This document shows positions 34,276-42,807 of a stretch of DNA of 64,000 nucleotides, piece after piece. The DNA is taken from the NCBI GenBank assembly GCA_039591075.1, contig JBDHEI010000010.1, positions 1-64,000 of the forward strand, read 5' to 3'. This DNA comes from JAOTVV01 sp039591075. GTDB taxonomy: Bacteria > Gemmatimonadota > Gemmatimonadetes > Gemmatimonadales > GWC2-71-9. The notes beneath the pieces are model-generated. The model did no database searches, was not told the DNA's origin, and saw nothing but the letters and a program-made list of their open reading frames with translations. Both the position numbers and the translations under genes were made by a program. How positions within the stretch are numbered: position 1 is the stretch's first letter; each line of letters opens with the position of its first letter.

Positions 34276-35845
34276 GATTGCGATAGTCCTCCCAGCTGCG
34301 CTGCGGGTCGCGACACTCGGGCCAAGTCATCTGCTCGCCGGATCGCGGGCTGACCGGGAGCACACGCCGATCGAGCGGGATCCGGCCCGGCTCTTCCGAC
34401 GCGAGATACGCAAGCATCGCCGTCAGCGTCGCGTTGTTCTTGAGGTCGTCAAAGACGAGCTTGTCGAACGTATCGACCTGCGTGTGCCACGTATATCGGA
34501 AGTAGCCCCAGTCGAGGGAACCCAGCCCGAACGCCGGGGCCGGAGCACAAATGAACGACGCGTGATCGGTCCCGCCACCACTTGGCGTTCCCGGAAAGTT
34601 CAAGTCGATGTCGCCGGTGAGCTCCTGCGGGATCTTGGAGAACCAGCGGCCGAAGAACTCGCCCGCGCCGAGCAGTCCTGAGCCGGACACCCGAACGATG
34701 CGGCCCGTCCCGTTGTCCTGATTGAACAGGGCTTGCAAGCCGGCAACTACCTCGGGATGGTCCTGAACGAACGCGCGCGATCCATTGAGCCCCTGTTCCT
34801 CACTCGCCCACAGACCGATCATGATCGTGCGTTTCGGCCTGGGGTAGACGGCCTTGAGGATTCGCATGGCCTCGAGCATCGTGATGCTGCCGGTGCCGTT
34901 GTCCGTCGCGCCCGACCCACCGTCCCAGGAATCGTAGTGAGCGGACAGGAGCACGTACTCGTCGGGCTTCTCCGTTCCGCGAATCGTGCCGAGGGTGTTG
35001 AAGAGGGGAGCGGTGCCGGTGAACTCGGCGTCCGCCTCGGCCTGGAGCACCGGGCCCTGCCCATTTTCCGCAAGACGGTACACCAGACCGTAGTCTTCGC
35101 AGCTCAGATCGAACGTGGGGATGGTCTCCGTGCTCGCCGAAAAGACCCGGTTCGCTCCCCAGCCGGTGGTCCAGTTCGACGACAGGATCCCTATCGCTCC
35201 CGCCTGTTCTAGGCGTCGAGCGATCTCGGTGACCGGCGTTCCCAGCCGACTCGCCCGACGCCGCCACGCCTGGCGCAGGGAATCCCGGTGTGCGCGCATC
35301 CGATCGAAAGAGCCTCGGGCCGCGTACTCTTCCCAGTTGTCATCCGGCCGGCAGGTAGGCTGAGCGTAAGTCGTGAGCACAAACTTGCCCTTGACTTGCG
35401 GGAGCCACGCAGCGAAGTCGGCTTCGTCGGTCACCTCGGGCAAAATCACTACACCTCCCCTCACCCGTTTGCCACCGGTGCCCGGACTCCACGCCAACAT
35501 GCGGCCGTCGAGACTCCGCACTCGGGGCGTCACGAGATCGATGTGGCTGATGCCACGCCGCCACCCCATCCATGTCCCGTACTGCTCGTTGCGCGCTTCC
35601 ACCCCCCAGATCTGGAGCATCCGCACGGCCCATTCGTTGGCCGCGACCTGGCCGGGAGTACCTGTGAGTCGCGGACCGATGGAATCGAGCAGCGCCTGGG
35701 CCAGGCGGTACGCCTCCGACCGCTCCATGCCCTGCTCCCAAATCGCCTTGATCATGGCGTCGTCGGTTGGATAGGTCTGGGCCTGGCTGCTCGCCGGCCA
35801 CACGGCCAGGCTGCAGGCCACTAGCACCAACAGGCGGTGTTTCAT
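34271..35845 (-). CDS. Exported M28 family metallopeptidase with PA domain
   Basis: A 524-aa protein with a signal peptide (LLVLVACSLAVWPASSQAQ). A PA-like insert (~100-270) precedes the M28 catalytic core with all expected ligands: H in LLSAHYDSWDGG, bridging D in GATDNGTG, E-E in ASEEQGLNGS, D in FNQDNGTG and H in TWHTQVDTF. It is probably a periplasmic or secreted aminopeptidase/carboxypeptidase of the glutamate-carboxypeptidase-like group. It is divergent from the S4-domain gene. Confidence 0.92.
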   Translation of the reverse strand: MKHRLLVLVACSLAVWPASSQAQTYPTDDAMIKAIWEQGMERSEAYRLAQALLDSIGPRLTGTPGQVAANEWAVRMLQIWGVEARNEQYGTWMGWRRGISHIDLVTPRVRSLDGRMLAWSPGTGGKRVRGGVVILPEVTDEADFAAWLPQVKGKFVLTTYAQPTCRPDDNWEEYAARGSFDRMRAHRDSLRQAWRRRASRLGTPVTEIARRLEQAGAIGILSSNWTTGWGANRVFSASTETIPTFDLSCEDYGLVYRLAENGQGPVLQAEADAEFTGTAPLFNTLGTIRGTEKPDEYVLLSAHYDSWDGGSGATDNGTGSITMLEAMRILKAVYPRPKRTIMIGLWASEEQGLNGSRAFVQDHPEVVAGLQALFNQDNGTGRIVRVSGSGLLGAGEFFGRWFSKIPQELTGDIDLNFPGTPSGGGTDHASFICAPAPAFGLGSLDWGYFRYTWHTQVDTFDKLVFDDLKNNATLTAMLAYLASEEPGRIPLDRRVLPVSPRSGEQMTWPECRDPQRSWEDYRNR

Positions 35846-35948
35846 ACAGCATCTCCTCGATCACGTGCGAAGCACGAAGTGAGCGGTATCTTTCGACGAG
35901 CTCGGTCATCGCGGCCGGGAGGATGCCACGGATCGACCGCGGAGTACA

Positions 35949-36347
35949 ATGACCCCGAAGCCACCCATCGACAAGGTTCGACTCGACCGCTGGCTGTGGG
36001 CTGCGCGTTTCTACAAGACGCGCTCCCTCGCGGCGGCAGCGGTCGACGGCGGCAAGGTGCACCACCGAGGGGTGCGTGTGAAGCGGTCTCAACTGGTGCA
36101 TGTGGGCGACGAAATCCGCATTCGCAAGCCGCCGTACGAGTTCCTCGTGGAGATCCGGGCCCTCTCCGAGCACCGTGGCTCCGCTACCGACGCTCAGCAG
36201 CTCTACCGAGAGACCGCGGGGAGCATCGCGGCTCGCGAGAAGCTCCGGGAGCAGATGCGGCACCAGCCCACGGCCGCCTACGAGGGAAAGGGCCGCCCCA
36301 CGAAGAAAGACCGCCGGACGATCGATCGGGTGCGACGAGGGCGGTAG
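35949..36347 (+). CDS. S4-domain RNA-binding protein (Hsp15-like)
   Basis: A 132-aa protein. The N-terminal S4 domain (~9-75; VRLDRWLWAARFYKTRSLAAA, GGKVHHRGVRVKRSQLV, GDEIRIRK) is typical of Hsp15/HslR, which binds stalled 50S subunits carrying nascent chains. A basic C-terminal tail (KGRPTKKDRRTIDRVRRGR) follows. It is three bases before the alcohol dehydrogenase gene, so the two are probably co-transcribed. Confidence 0.88.
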   Translation: MTPKPPIDKVRLDRWLWAARFYKTRSLAAAAVDGGKVHHRGVRVKRSQLVHVGDEIRIRKPPYEFLVEIRALSEHRGSATDAQQLYRETAGSIAAREKLREQMRHQPTAAYEGKGRPTKKDRRTIDRVRRGR

Positions 36348-36350
36348 ACG

Positions 36351-37364
36351 ATGCGCGCCATGCTGTTCGAGGGTGTGGGCCAGCCGCTGCGCCTGGCAAC
36401 CCTCGACCCACCAAAGCCCTCCGCCGGCCAAGTGCTGATCCGGATCCGCGCCTGCGCGGTGTGCCGAACCGATCTCCACGTACGGGACGGCGAGCTGCCG
36501 CGCCCCAAGCTCCCGCTGGTCCTCGGGCACGAGATCGTGGGCATCGTCGAAGCCGTCGGGGATGGAATCACTCGGCTCCGCGCGGGGGATCGTGTCGGCG
36601 TGCCGTGGCTCGGGTGGACCTGTGGTACCTGCCGGTACTGCCGCGACGGGCAGGAAAACCTCTGCGACCGGGCGAAGTTCACTGGCTACACGCTCGATGG
36701 GGGCTACGCCGACTACACGGTGGCCGATGAGCGCTTCTGCTTTCGCATCCCGGAAGGGTTCTCGGATATCCAGGCAGCGCCCCTCTTGTGTGCCGGCCTC
36801 ATCGGTTATCGCTCGTTGCGCGCCGCGGGCGAGCGCGAGCGGCTGGGCCTCTACGGGTTCGGTGCCGCCGCCCACATCATCGTGCAGGTGGCGGCCCATC
36901 AGGGACGGCGCATCTTTGCCTTCACCAAGCCGGGTGACACGGCGGGCCAGGCATTCGCCCGCACCCTCGGAGCCGCATGGGCAGGAGATGCCACCCAGCT
37001 GGCACCCGAGCCCCTCGACGCGGCGATCATCTTCGCCCCGGTCGGGGATCTCGTGCCCATTGCCCTCCAAGCGATCGTGAAGGGCGGGATCGTGGTGTGC
37101 GCCGGCATCCACATGAGCGACCTACCGTCGATGCCGTACGCACATCTGTGGGGCGAGCGCTCGATCCGTTCGGTGGCGAACCTCACGCGCCGTGACGGCG
37201 AGGAGTTCTTCGCCCTTGCACCCCGGATCCCCGTGCGCACACACGTCCAGCCGTATCCGCTGGAGGAGGCCAACCGTGCCCTGGACGATCTCCACGGCGG
37301 GAGGGTGCGGGGAGCCGCGGTGCTCATAGTGGACGAGGGGGGTGCCGGCGGAGCGGGGCGGTGA
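36351..37364 (+). CDS. Zinc-dependent alcohol dehydrogenase family protein
   Basis: A 337-aa MDR enzyme. Catalytic-zinc residues are in CAVCRTDLH and LGHEIVG; the structural-zinc lobe is WTCGTCRYCRDGQENLCD. The Rossmann fold has YGFGAAAHI and no acidic residue obvious for NAD preference. It resembles the AdhP/AdhA-like NADH-dependent alcohol dehydrogenases, acting on short-chain alcohols or aldehydes. Start ATG 36351 is chosen by family length. Confidence 0.9.
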   Translation: MRAMLFEGVGQPLRLATLDPPKPSAGQVLIRIRACAVCRTDLHVRDGELPRPKLPLVLGHEIVGIVEAVGDGITRLRAGDRVGVPWLGWTCGTCRYCRDGQENLCDRAKFTGYTLDGGYADYTVADERFCFRIPEGFSDIQAAPLLCAGLIGYRSLRAAGERERLGLYGFGAAAHIIVQVAAHQGRRIFAFTKPGDTAGQAFARTLGAAWAGDATQLAPEPLDAAIIFAPVGDLVPIALQAIVKGGIVVCAGIHMSDLPSMPYAHLWGERSIRSVANLTRRDGEEFFALAPRIPVRTHVQPYPLEEANRALDDLHGGRVRGAAVLIVDEGGAGGAGR

Positions 37365-38017
37365 CCGGGCCGGCTGGGGACACCCACTCCGAGGAGGCCG
37401 AGCCAGAGGAGTTTGGGCAGCTCCTCCGGTACACGGTCACCGGGTTCGTAGGAGGCATTGCGGCCGGGACGGTTTTGGACGCGTTCGGCCTCCAGCGCAG
37501 CGGCCTGGGACAGTGGCTTGTTCGCACGCTGTCAGGCGAAGGGGAGAGCCTGCTGGAGGGCCTCTACGCTGCCCGACAGCGCCTGCTCCGCCGTGCTGGC
37601 AGCATGGCGGAAGCGTACGGCTGGGGAAAGCTCCTCGGCATGGTCGTGCCGTGGGTGATCGATTGGGGCAGTCGGATGCTCGGCGTGGACGTGTACGGGG
37701 TCGAGGGATTCTACGTCCCGTTCTTCTACGCCATGAGCGACCAAGTGGGCGGCAATATCTCCGGTCTCGTCTTCCTCAGGCGGCGGGCGGGCTCGTGGCC
37801 GCAGGCACTCCGGGGCTACATCCGGCATCCGGTCATGCTGGCCGGGCTCGTTATCGTGCTCGTGGTACCCGTGGGACTGCTTGCGGCCAGGCTCGCTGGG
37901 TTCAGTCCCACCACCCAGACTCTCACCGCATTCGAAACCATCGTAGCCAACCTATGCTGGCTGCCGCCGGCGGTGGGGTGGTGGCGGGAACGGCGGGGCC
38001 CCCGTGCACGTCTTTGA
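37361..38017 (+). CDS. Hypothetical membrane protein
   Basis: A 218-aa protein with a GTG start overlapping the alcohol dehydrogenase stop (GTGA). It has an acidic N-terminus, then hydrophobic segments at ~25-45 (TVTGFVGGIAAGTVLDAFGL), ~90-105 and ~160-185 (MLAGLVIVLVVPVGLLAARL), with a WPQALRGYIRHPVML motif. No recognised family. Probably inner membrane. Confidence 0.6.
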   Translation: MTGPAGDTHSEEAEPEEFGQLLRYTVTGFVGGIAAGTVLDAFGLQRSGLGQWLVRTLSGEGESLLEGLYAARQRLLRRAGSMAEAYGWGKLLGMVVPWVIDWGSRMLGVDVYGVEGFYVPFFYAMSDQVGGNISGLVFLRRRAGSWPQALRGYIRHPVMLAGLVIVLVVPVGLLAARLAGFSPTTQTLTAFETIVANLCWLPPAVGWWRERRGPRARL

Positions 38018-38042
38018 CAGGCCAGGCGCCCAGAGCTACCTT
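38014..38042 (+). promoter_or_regulatory. Promoter of a candidate small RNA
   Basis: Perfect -35 TTGACA (38014-38019), a 17-base spacer, then TACCTT (38037-38042), which is a weaker -10. The -35 overlaps the last codons of the upstream membrane-protein gene, so the transcript would begin near 38049. Confidence 0.5.
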
Positions 38043-38048
38043 AGGCTC

Positions 38049-38152
38049 GTTGTTGCAGGAGTGAGAGGTTCCGCAGTGCAGGAAGACGGACTTGCAGGGG
38101 TTCTGAGGTGCTCGGCTCCGGGGAACCGACCAATCGGTCGGCCCCCTTTTTT
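38049..38152 (+). ncRNA. Candidate small RNA (~104 nt) with intrinsic terminator
   Basis: The segment runs from a promoter-like pair to a strong terminator and holds no supported ORF. It contains three TGCAGG-type repeats, TTGCAGGAG (38053), GTGCAGGAA (38076) and TTGCAGGGG (38092), with several GGA motifs between them. It ends in the GGGG-CCGACC / GGTCGG-CCCC hairpin plus T-run. I do not recognise it as 6S, tmRNA or RNase P. It might instead be an attenuator in the csp leader, though 170 bases separate it from csp. Confidence 0.45.
38120..38152 (+). terminator. Rho-independent terminator
   Basis: GGGG-aa-CCGACC pairs with GGTCGG-CCCC around an AATC loop, followed by CTTTTTT. It lies about 105 bases past the membrane-protein gene. 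Confidence 0.88.
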
Positions 38153-38322
38153 GTGCCTCGGATCCCCACATGAAACGTACTCGTCGCCCGTGAAGCGAGT
38201 CGTCCAGGACTCCCCGGACCTCGCCAGGGCAGCCCGGCGCGGGGGCTCAACCGCGCAGAACCAGTAGTCGGCAGTGCGGCGGCGCCGGACCCCGACCACA
38301 CAAACGCGTGAGGGTGCTGGGA
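38153..38322. other. Leader region of the cold-shock gene
   Basis: There is no gene here. The 170-base stretch probably holds the csp promoter and a long 5' untranslated leader, as is usual for cold-shock genes. I saw no convincing promoter pair. Confidence 0.4.
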
Positions 38323-38538
38323 ATGCGTACGACCGGAATCGTGAAATGGTTCAATGACGGGAAGGGCTACGGCTTCATTACGCCCGAGGAAGGGGAAAAG
38401 GATTGTTTCGTTCACTACTCGGCTATCCAGGGAGGGGGGTTCCGGTCCCTCAAAGAAGGCGAGCGAGTAGAGTTCGATCTGGTGGAGGGGGACAAGGGCC
38501 CGGCGGCAGAAAACGTCGCCAAGCTGGTCGAGGCTTGA
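38323..38538 (+). CDS. Cold-shock protein (CspA family)
   Basis: A 71-aa single OB-fold RNA chaperone. It has KGYGFITPEEGEKD (RNP1) and CFVHYSAIQ (RNP2), ending GPAAENVAKLVEA. ATG 38323 gives the standard family N-terminus MRTTGIVKWF; an upstream GTG would add a short extension. Followed by a strong hairpin. A second csp gene lies at 58.7-58.9 kb. Confidence 0.95.
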   Translation: MRTTGIVKWFNDGKGYGFITPEEGEKDCFVHYSAIQGGGFRSLKEGERVEFDLVEGDKGPAAENVAKLVEA

Positions 38539-38560
38539 ACCGGGCCCACCTCGACGAGCC

Positions 38561-38597
38561 AAAGGGGGGGCTCCACGACGCGCGGGGAGCCCCCTTT
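38561..38597. terminator. Terminator between csp and infA
   Basis: AAAGGGGGG-CTCC pairs with GGGAG-CCCCCTTT, a long GC stem that ends in CTTTCG on plus and has a T-rich start on minus. Confidence 0.75.
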
Positions 38598-38651
38598 CGT
38601 GATCACCCGCCGGCTGGCTAGGATTAGGGCCAGCTAATCGGCGAAGGTGGC

Positions 38652-38873
38652 ATGGCCAAGAAAGACGCAATTGAGTTGCAGGGAACGGTGACGGAGGTTT
38701 TGCCGAACGCCACCTTCCGCGTATTGCTCGAGAACGGACACACGGTGCTCTCGACCATTGCCGGCCGGATGCGGCGCAACCGCATCAGGGTGCTCGCCGG
38801 CGATCGAGTGACCGTAGAGGTCTCACCCTACGACCTGACGCGGGGCCGAATCACGTTTCGACACAAGAACTGA
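38652..38873 (+). CDS. infA: Translation initiation factor IF-1
   Basis: A 73-aa S1-fold protein of canonical length. MAKKDAIELQGTVTEVLPNA, FRVLLENGHTVL and GRMRRNRIRVLAGDRVTVEV match IF-1; it binds the ribosomal A site during initiation. It is transcribed alone, apart from the usual ribosomal-protein operon. Confidence 0.96.
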   Translation: MAKKDAIELQGTVTEVLPNATFRVLLENGHTVLSTIAGRMRRNRIRVLAGDRVTVEVSPYDLTRGRITFRHKN

Positions 38874-38882
38874 TGCGCCACA

Positions 38883-38909
38883 TTGCGACGGGTTTGCGAG
38901 ACGTCGCAA
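38883..38909. repeat. Inverted repeat between infA and rho
   Basis: TTGCGACG ... CGTCGCAA, 8 bp arms with an 11-base loop, ten bases after the infA stop. It lacks a T-run; it may end infA or act in the rho leader. Confidence 0.4.
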
Positions 38910-39038
38910 CGGTGGTACGTTCCTAGGGTATCATCCCCCCGGGGTACTCCCCCCCCGGTTCCACACAGGCATCCATACGCGTGAACGACACGAGAACGAC
39001 CCTCGTACATTGACCCTTTACCCGTACCAATCAATCGC

Positions 39039-40205
39039 GTGAGCGACAACTCCAGTCTTGGCGTCCTCGAAGTCACCCAAAAAGGGGCCGGCTTCCTTCG
39101 GCGGCGCGACAACAGCTATCTGCCCTCGCGGGGCGACATCCACGTCGGCCGCAAGCTGATTCAGCAGTACCGGCTCCGCACAGGCGACGAGCTGGCGGGT
39201 GACGTCGGTGAAGCATCGGGACGAGGCAAGAGCCGCACACTCCAGCGCATCCACACCCTCAACGGCGTTGATCCGGCTGGCATACAGGGCGAGCGTCCGC
39301 GCTTCAACGACCTCACGGCCATCCATCCCAACTCGCAGCTCCCGCTCGACTGTGGCCTGGTTCGGCTCGGCGCACCGGACCATACCAATCGGGTGATCGA
39401 TCTCGTCTGTCCGCTGGGACTCGGCCAGCGAGCGATGATCGTGGCACCGGCGAAGGCGGGCAAGACGATGGTCCTCCAGGCCCTCGCCGAAGGCATCGCC
39501 AAGAACCAACCCAACTCCATGCTCCTGATCCTGCTGGTAGACGAGCGGCCGGAGGAGGTCACCGAGATGGAGGCCTGCGGTTACGGCGAGGTCGTGGCCT
39601 CGACATTCGACTTCCCCGCCAGTCGCCACATCGCGGTCGCCGAGCTCACGTTGGAGCGTGCACGGCGCCGGGTCGAGATCGGTCAGGATGTGGTCATCAT
39701 CCTGGACTCCATCACGCGCCTCGCGCGCGCGTACAATCGGGTGGAGAAGGGAAGCGGCCGCACGCTCTCGGGCGGCCTCGACGCCACGGCGATGGAGCGG
39801 CCAAAACGGTTCCTTGGCAGCGCCCGGAACATCGATCCCCGACAGGGCGGCGGCTCGCTCACCATCATTGGAACCGCGTTGATCGACACGGGCTCCCGGA
39901 TGGACCAGGTCATCTTCGAGGAGTTCAAGGGAACCGGCAACAGCGAACTCGTGTTGAGTCGAGAGCTCGCCGAGCGCCGCATCTTCCCGGCCATCGACCT
40001 GAATGCGAGCGCCACTCGACGAGAAGAGCGTCTACTCTCGCCGGAGGCGTTGGAAGCGGTCCACTCCCTACGGCACTGGCTGGCGAGTCTGCCGGCTCCC
40101 GATGCCATGAAGGAGTTGCTCGACCTCCTGCGCCGCACGAAGACCAACGAGGAGTTGGTCTCGCAAATCAACACCCAGGGAAAACAGAAGCTGGGATCCC
40201 GCTAG
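39039..40205 (+). CDS. rho: Transcription termination factor Rho
   Basis: A 388-aa hexameric RNA helicase/ATPase. The N-terminal OB cold-shock-like RNA site starts at ~6 (GVLEVTQKGAGFLRRRDNSY). Walker A is APAKAGKT (~136-143; E. coli has APPKAGKT), followed by VDERPEEVTEM, the R-loop region (ITRLARAYN) and the Q-loop (GGGSLTIIGTAL). It lacks the helical Rho_N extension and starts directly at the OB fold. GTG 39039 start. Its stop shares CTAG with the converging kinase gene. Confidence 0.96.
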   Translation: MSDNSSLGVLEVTQKGAGFLRRRDNSYLPSRGDIHVGRKLIQQYRLRTGDELAGDVGEASGRGKSRTLQRIHTLNGVDPAGIQGERPRFNDLTAIHPNSQLPLDCGLVRLGAPDHTNRVIDLVCPLGLGQRAMIVAPAKAGKTMVLQALAEGIAKNQPNSMLLILLVDERPEEVTEMEACGYGEVVASTFDFPASRHIAVAELTLERARRRVEIGQDVVIILDSITRLARAYNRVEKGSGRTLSGGLDATAMERPKRFLGSARNIDPRQGGGSLTIIGTALIDTGSRMDQVIFEEFKGTGNSELVLSRELAERRIFPAIDLNASATRREERLLSPEALEAVHSLRHWLASLPAPDAMKELLDLLRRTKTNEELVSQINTQGKQKLGSR

Positions 40206-41848
40206 AGCTTGAGCGGCTGGACCATCGATGGCGTTTCCGGTGCGCCCGCGGCGACGCCCGCCGTCGCCGATTTGTGACGCGGTCGGTGCCGGTCCCACCA
40301 CTCTCGGGCCCGCTCGGCCGTCCACGGCCGATCGACGGGGATCCGTTGCAGCTCCGCAGCGAGATCGGCGGAAGACGCGGGACGTTCGGCAGGGTTCTTT
40401 CGCAGGCACGAGAGAATGACGGCGTCAAGCGCGGTCGGGACCGGCAGCTCGGTGCAGCCTGACGGCGCTCTCGGCTCGTCATGGACGTGCTGCAGCAGCA
40501 TTTGCATCGGGTTCGCCGCCCGGAACACCGTGGTGCCGGTGAGCAGCCAGAACCCCACACACCCCAGGGAGTAGAGGTCGCTCCGGCCATCCACCGCGTC
40601 ACCATCACCCAGGGCCGTCTCCGGCGATCCGTACGCCGGCGTTCCCGCAAACGCGCCGACGTCCGTGAGCTTCGGGTCTTTCGAGCCTTTCGAGTCTCCG
40701 GACTGCTTGACCAGCCCGAAATCCAGCACCTTCACCCAGTCGTGTTCCAAGCCGTACCGACACAGGAACACGTTGGCCGGCTTGATGTCGCGGTGCACGA
40801 GTCCGCTGGCGTGTGCCTCGGAGAGCGAATGGCACGCCTGCGTCATCACGTGAATCACCCGTTCGGCGCAGAGAGGACCATGGCGCTGCACGAGTTCCTC
40901 GAGGCTCAGACCGTCGAGCAGCTCCATCACGTAGTAGAACCCGCGATACTCCGTGAGTCCGTAGTCGTACACTTCGACAGTATGTGGTGAGCGCAGCTGT
41001 GACGTGGCCTGGACCTCCCGCTCGAACCGATGCAGATGACTGCTTGGGGTGCGGCCGAGACTGCTGACGCCGGGATCGCTGCGGATGAGCTTGATGGCCG
41101 CAGGTCGCGCGAGCATTCGGTGCTCCGCTTTCCACACTTCGCCCATACCCCCTTCACCCAGTTTTTCGACGAGTCGGTACGCACCCATACGACGGGCGCG
41201 ACTGATATCGGACCCGAGCCGGAACACGACGCGGGACCCAATGAGCGCAATCCCTACGCAAATGTAGTTGGGCAGAAAGAACTGGAACGTCATCTCCGGG
41301 GCCAACAGCGGCCCGCCCCGGGCCACTCCGATCAGGTACATGAGCGGCCCCATCGTGGCGGCGCCGACCGCGGCGAGAAGTGTCTTCCCGGGCGTACTGG
41401 GTACGATCAGCGGAAAGAACACCATCCAGACGCAGGTCCACGAGAGACCCCAGACCTCGGCCCCTGAGCTCCCGTGCCGAAATGCCAGATGCACGTCGAT
41501 GCCCGCGGCCGCAATCACTTCGTAGACGAGTCCAATATCGAGGAGCAGGTACGGCTCGATCCGCCCGCTGCGCGCCACGAAGAACATCACGACCGAGGCG
41601 ACGATGAATGCCACTGAGATCACGTCTGAGATGGTGAGGCCAGTCGTTCCCCAGAAGTCGGCATAGGCCTGAGTGAAGCGGCCGGAACCGTAGGACAGGG
41701 CGTAGACCGAAGCGTAAATCATCGCCGCCAGCGCCAGCCGCTTTCCGGCCTTTGCGACCAGATCGGGCGGGAGTCCCACGGAGGCACCGCGACCCACGCT
41801 CGGAACGAGATCCCGGGAATCGCGACGACGGACTTCGGCATCGGACAT
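40202..41848 (-). CDS. Ser/Thr protein kinase with N-terminal membrane domain
   Basis: A 548-aa protein with an unusual order. About six membrane helices (~25-215; LALAAMIYASVYALSYGSG, VISVAFIVASVVMFFVA, LLAAVGAATMGPLMYLIGV) precede the kinase. The kinase (~235-505) has GEGGMGEVWKAEH, AAIKLI, LVHRDIKPANVFL, DFGLVKQ and GTPAYGSPETALGDG. ATG 41848 is taken; the longer frame has an atypical leader. The membrane part could be a sensor. Ends tail to tail with rho. Confidence 0.9.
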   Translation of the reverse strand: MSDAEVRRRDSRDLVPSVGRGASVGLPPDLVAKAGKRLALAAMIYASVYALSYGSGRFTQAYADFWGTTGLTISDVISVAFIVASVVMFFVARSGRIEPYLLLDIGLVYEVIAAAGIDVHLAFRHGSSGAEVWGLSWTCVWMVFFPLIVPSTPGKTLLAAVGAATMGPLMYLIGVARGGPLLAPEMTFQFFLPNYICVGIALIGSRVVFRLGSDISRARRMGAYRLVEKLGEGGMGEVWKAEHRMLARPAAIKLIRSDPGVSSLGRTPSSHLHRFEREVQATSQLRSPHTVEVYDYGLTEYRGFYYVMELLDGLSLEELVQRHGPLCAERVIHVMTQACHSLSEAHASGLVHRDIKPANVFLCRYGLEHDWVKVLDFGLVKQSGDSKGSKDPKLTDVGAFAGTPAYGSPETALGDGDAVDGRSDLYSLGCVGFWLLTGTTVFRAANPMQMLLQHVHDEPRAPSGCTELPVPTALDAVILSCLRKNPAERPASSADLAAELQRIPVDRPWTAERAREWWDRHRPRHKSATAGVAAGAPETPSMVQPLKL

Positions 41849-41960
41849 AGCGGCACCACCAAGCGGATGTATGGCCGTCCCTAAGATACGACTCGCTCGC
41901 GAGACCGATACCTCATCGCGGGTGGCGCGGGATCCGGTCATCGCCTAGGCTTCCTGCATC

Positions 41961-42737
41961 ATGACCCCGTGGGTGACCCGACTCATCTTCGCCAACGCGG
42001 CGATGTACCTGGTGACGCGCTCAGTTCCGGCCGTCCTCCCATCGCTGGTCCTCGTACCGATCATGCTGCCCACACGGCCGTGGACGCTGGTCACGTACAT
42101 GTTTCTGCACGCGAACTTCATTCACATCCTGTTCAACATGCTGGTCCTCTTCTTCTTCGGGCCCATGCTGGAACTGCGGCTCGGCAGCCGCCGATTTCTC
42201 ACCCTGTACTTCGTGAGCGGTGTCGTTGCGGCCCTGGTGTCCGTGTTCTTCACGCCGCGCGCCATCATCGTGGGGGCATCAGGTGCGGTGTACGGTACGA
42301 TGCTCGGCTTCGCTCGGTTCTGGCCCCGCCAGCAGATCTACATTTGGGGCGTGCTGCCAATTCAGGCGCGGTGGCTCGTCGTTGTCATGACCGCGCTGTC
42401 GCTCTACGCTGGGGTCAGCGGGTCACGGGACGGCGTCGCCCACTTCGCGCACCTGGGCGGCTTTCTCGGCGGGCTGCTCTACCTTCTCTGGATCGAATGG
42501 CGCTCACCGGCCAGGAAATTCAAGCGCCAGGCCCAGGCCGGCGCCCCGCCGGTGCGCGACCCGGAAAGCATGGTGGAACGGTGGCGATCGATTCGACGGG
42601 AGGACATTCATCCGCTCAATCGTGAAGAGATCGATCGCATCTTGGACAAGCTCGGCCGCTCGGGACCGTCGAGTCTGACGTTCGACGAGCGGGCGACCCT
42701 CGAACGCTTCGCCGGCGAGCGCAGCGCAGACAACTGA
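41961..42737 (+). CDS. Rhomboid family intramembrane serine protease
   Basis: A 258-aa protein with six helices. It has HILFNM (HxxxN, the oxyanion pocket), catalytic S107 in VGASGAVYG, and H164 in HFAHLGGFLGG, all present and in family spacing. It cleaves transmembrane segments of other proteins. A cytoplasmic C-terminal tail (~185-258) contains RREDIHPLNREEIDRILDKL, seen as a short conserved extension in many bacterial rhomboids. Confidence 0.93.
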   Translation: MTPWVTRLIFANAAMYLVTRSVPAVLPSLVLVPIMLPTRPWTLVTYMFLHANFIHILFNMLVLFFFGPMLELRLGSRRFLTLYFVSGVVAALVSVFFTPRAIIVGASGAVYGTMLGFARFWPRQQIYIWGVLPIQARWLVVVMTALSLYAGVSGSRDGVAHFAHLGGFLGGLLYLLWIEWRSPARKFKRQAQAGAPPVRDPESMVERWRSIRREDIHPLNREEIDRILDKLGRSGPSSLTFDERATLERFAGERSADN

Positions 42738-42807
42738 TCCCCCTGGCGTCCGTCGTCGGCTGCGGCGACAATTGCGGCGATCCCCACGCGATTCTGCCGG
42801 AGGTTTC

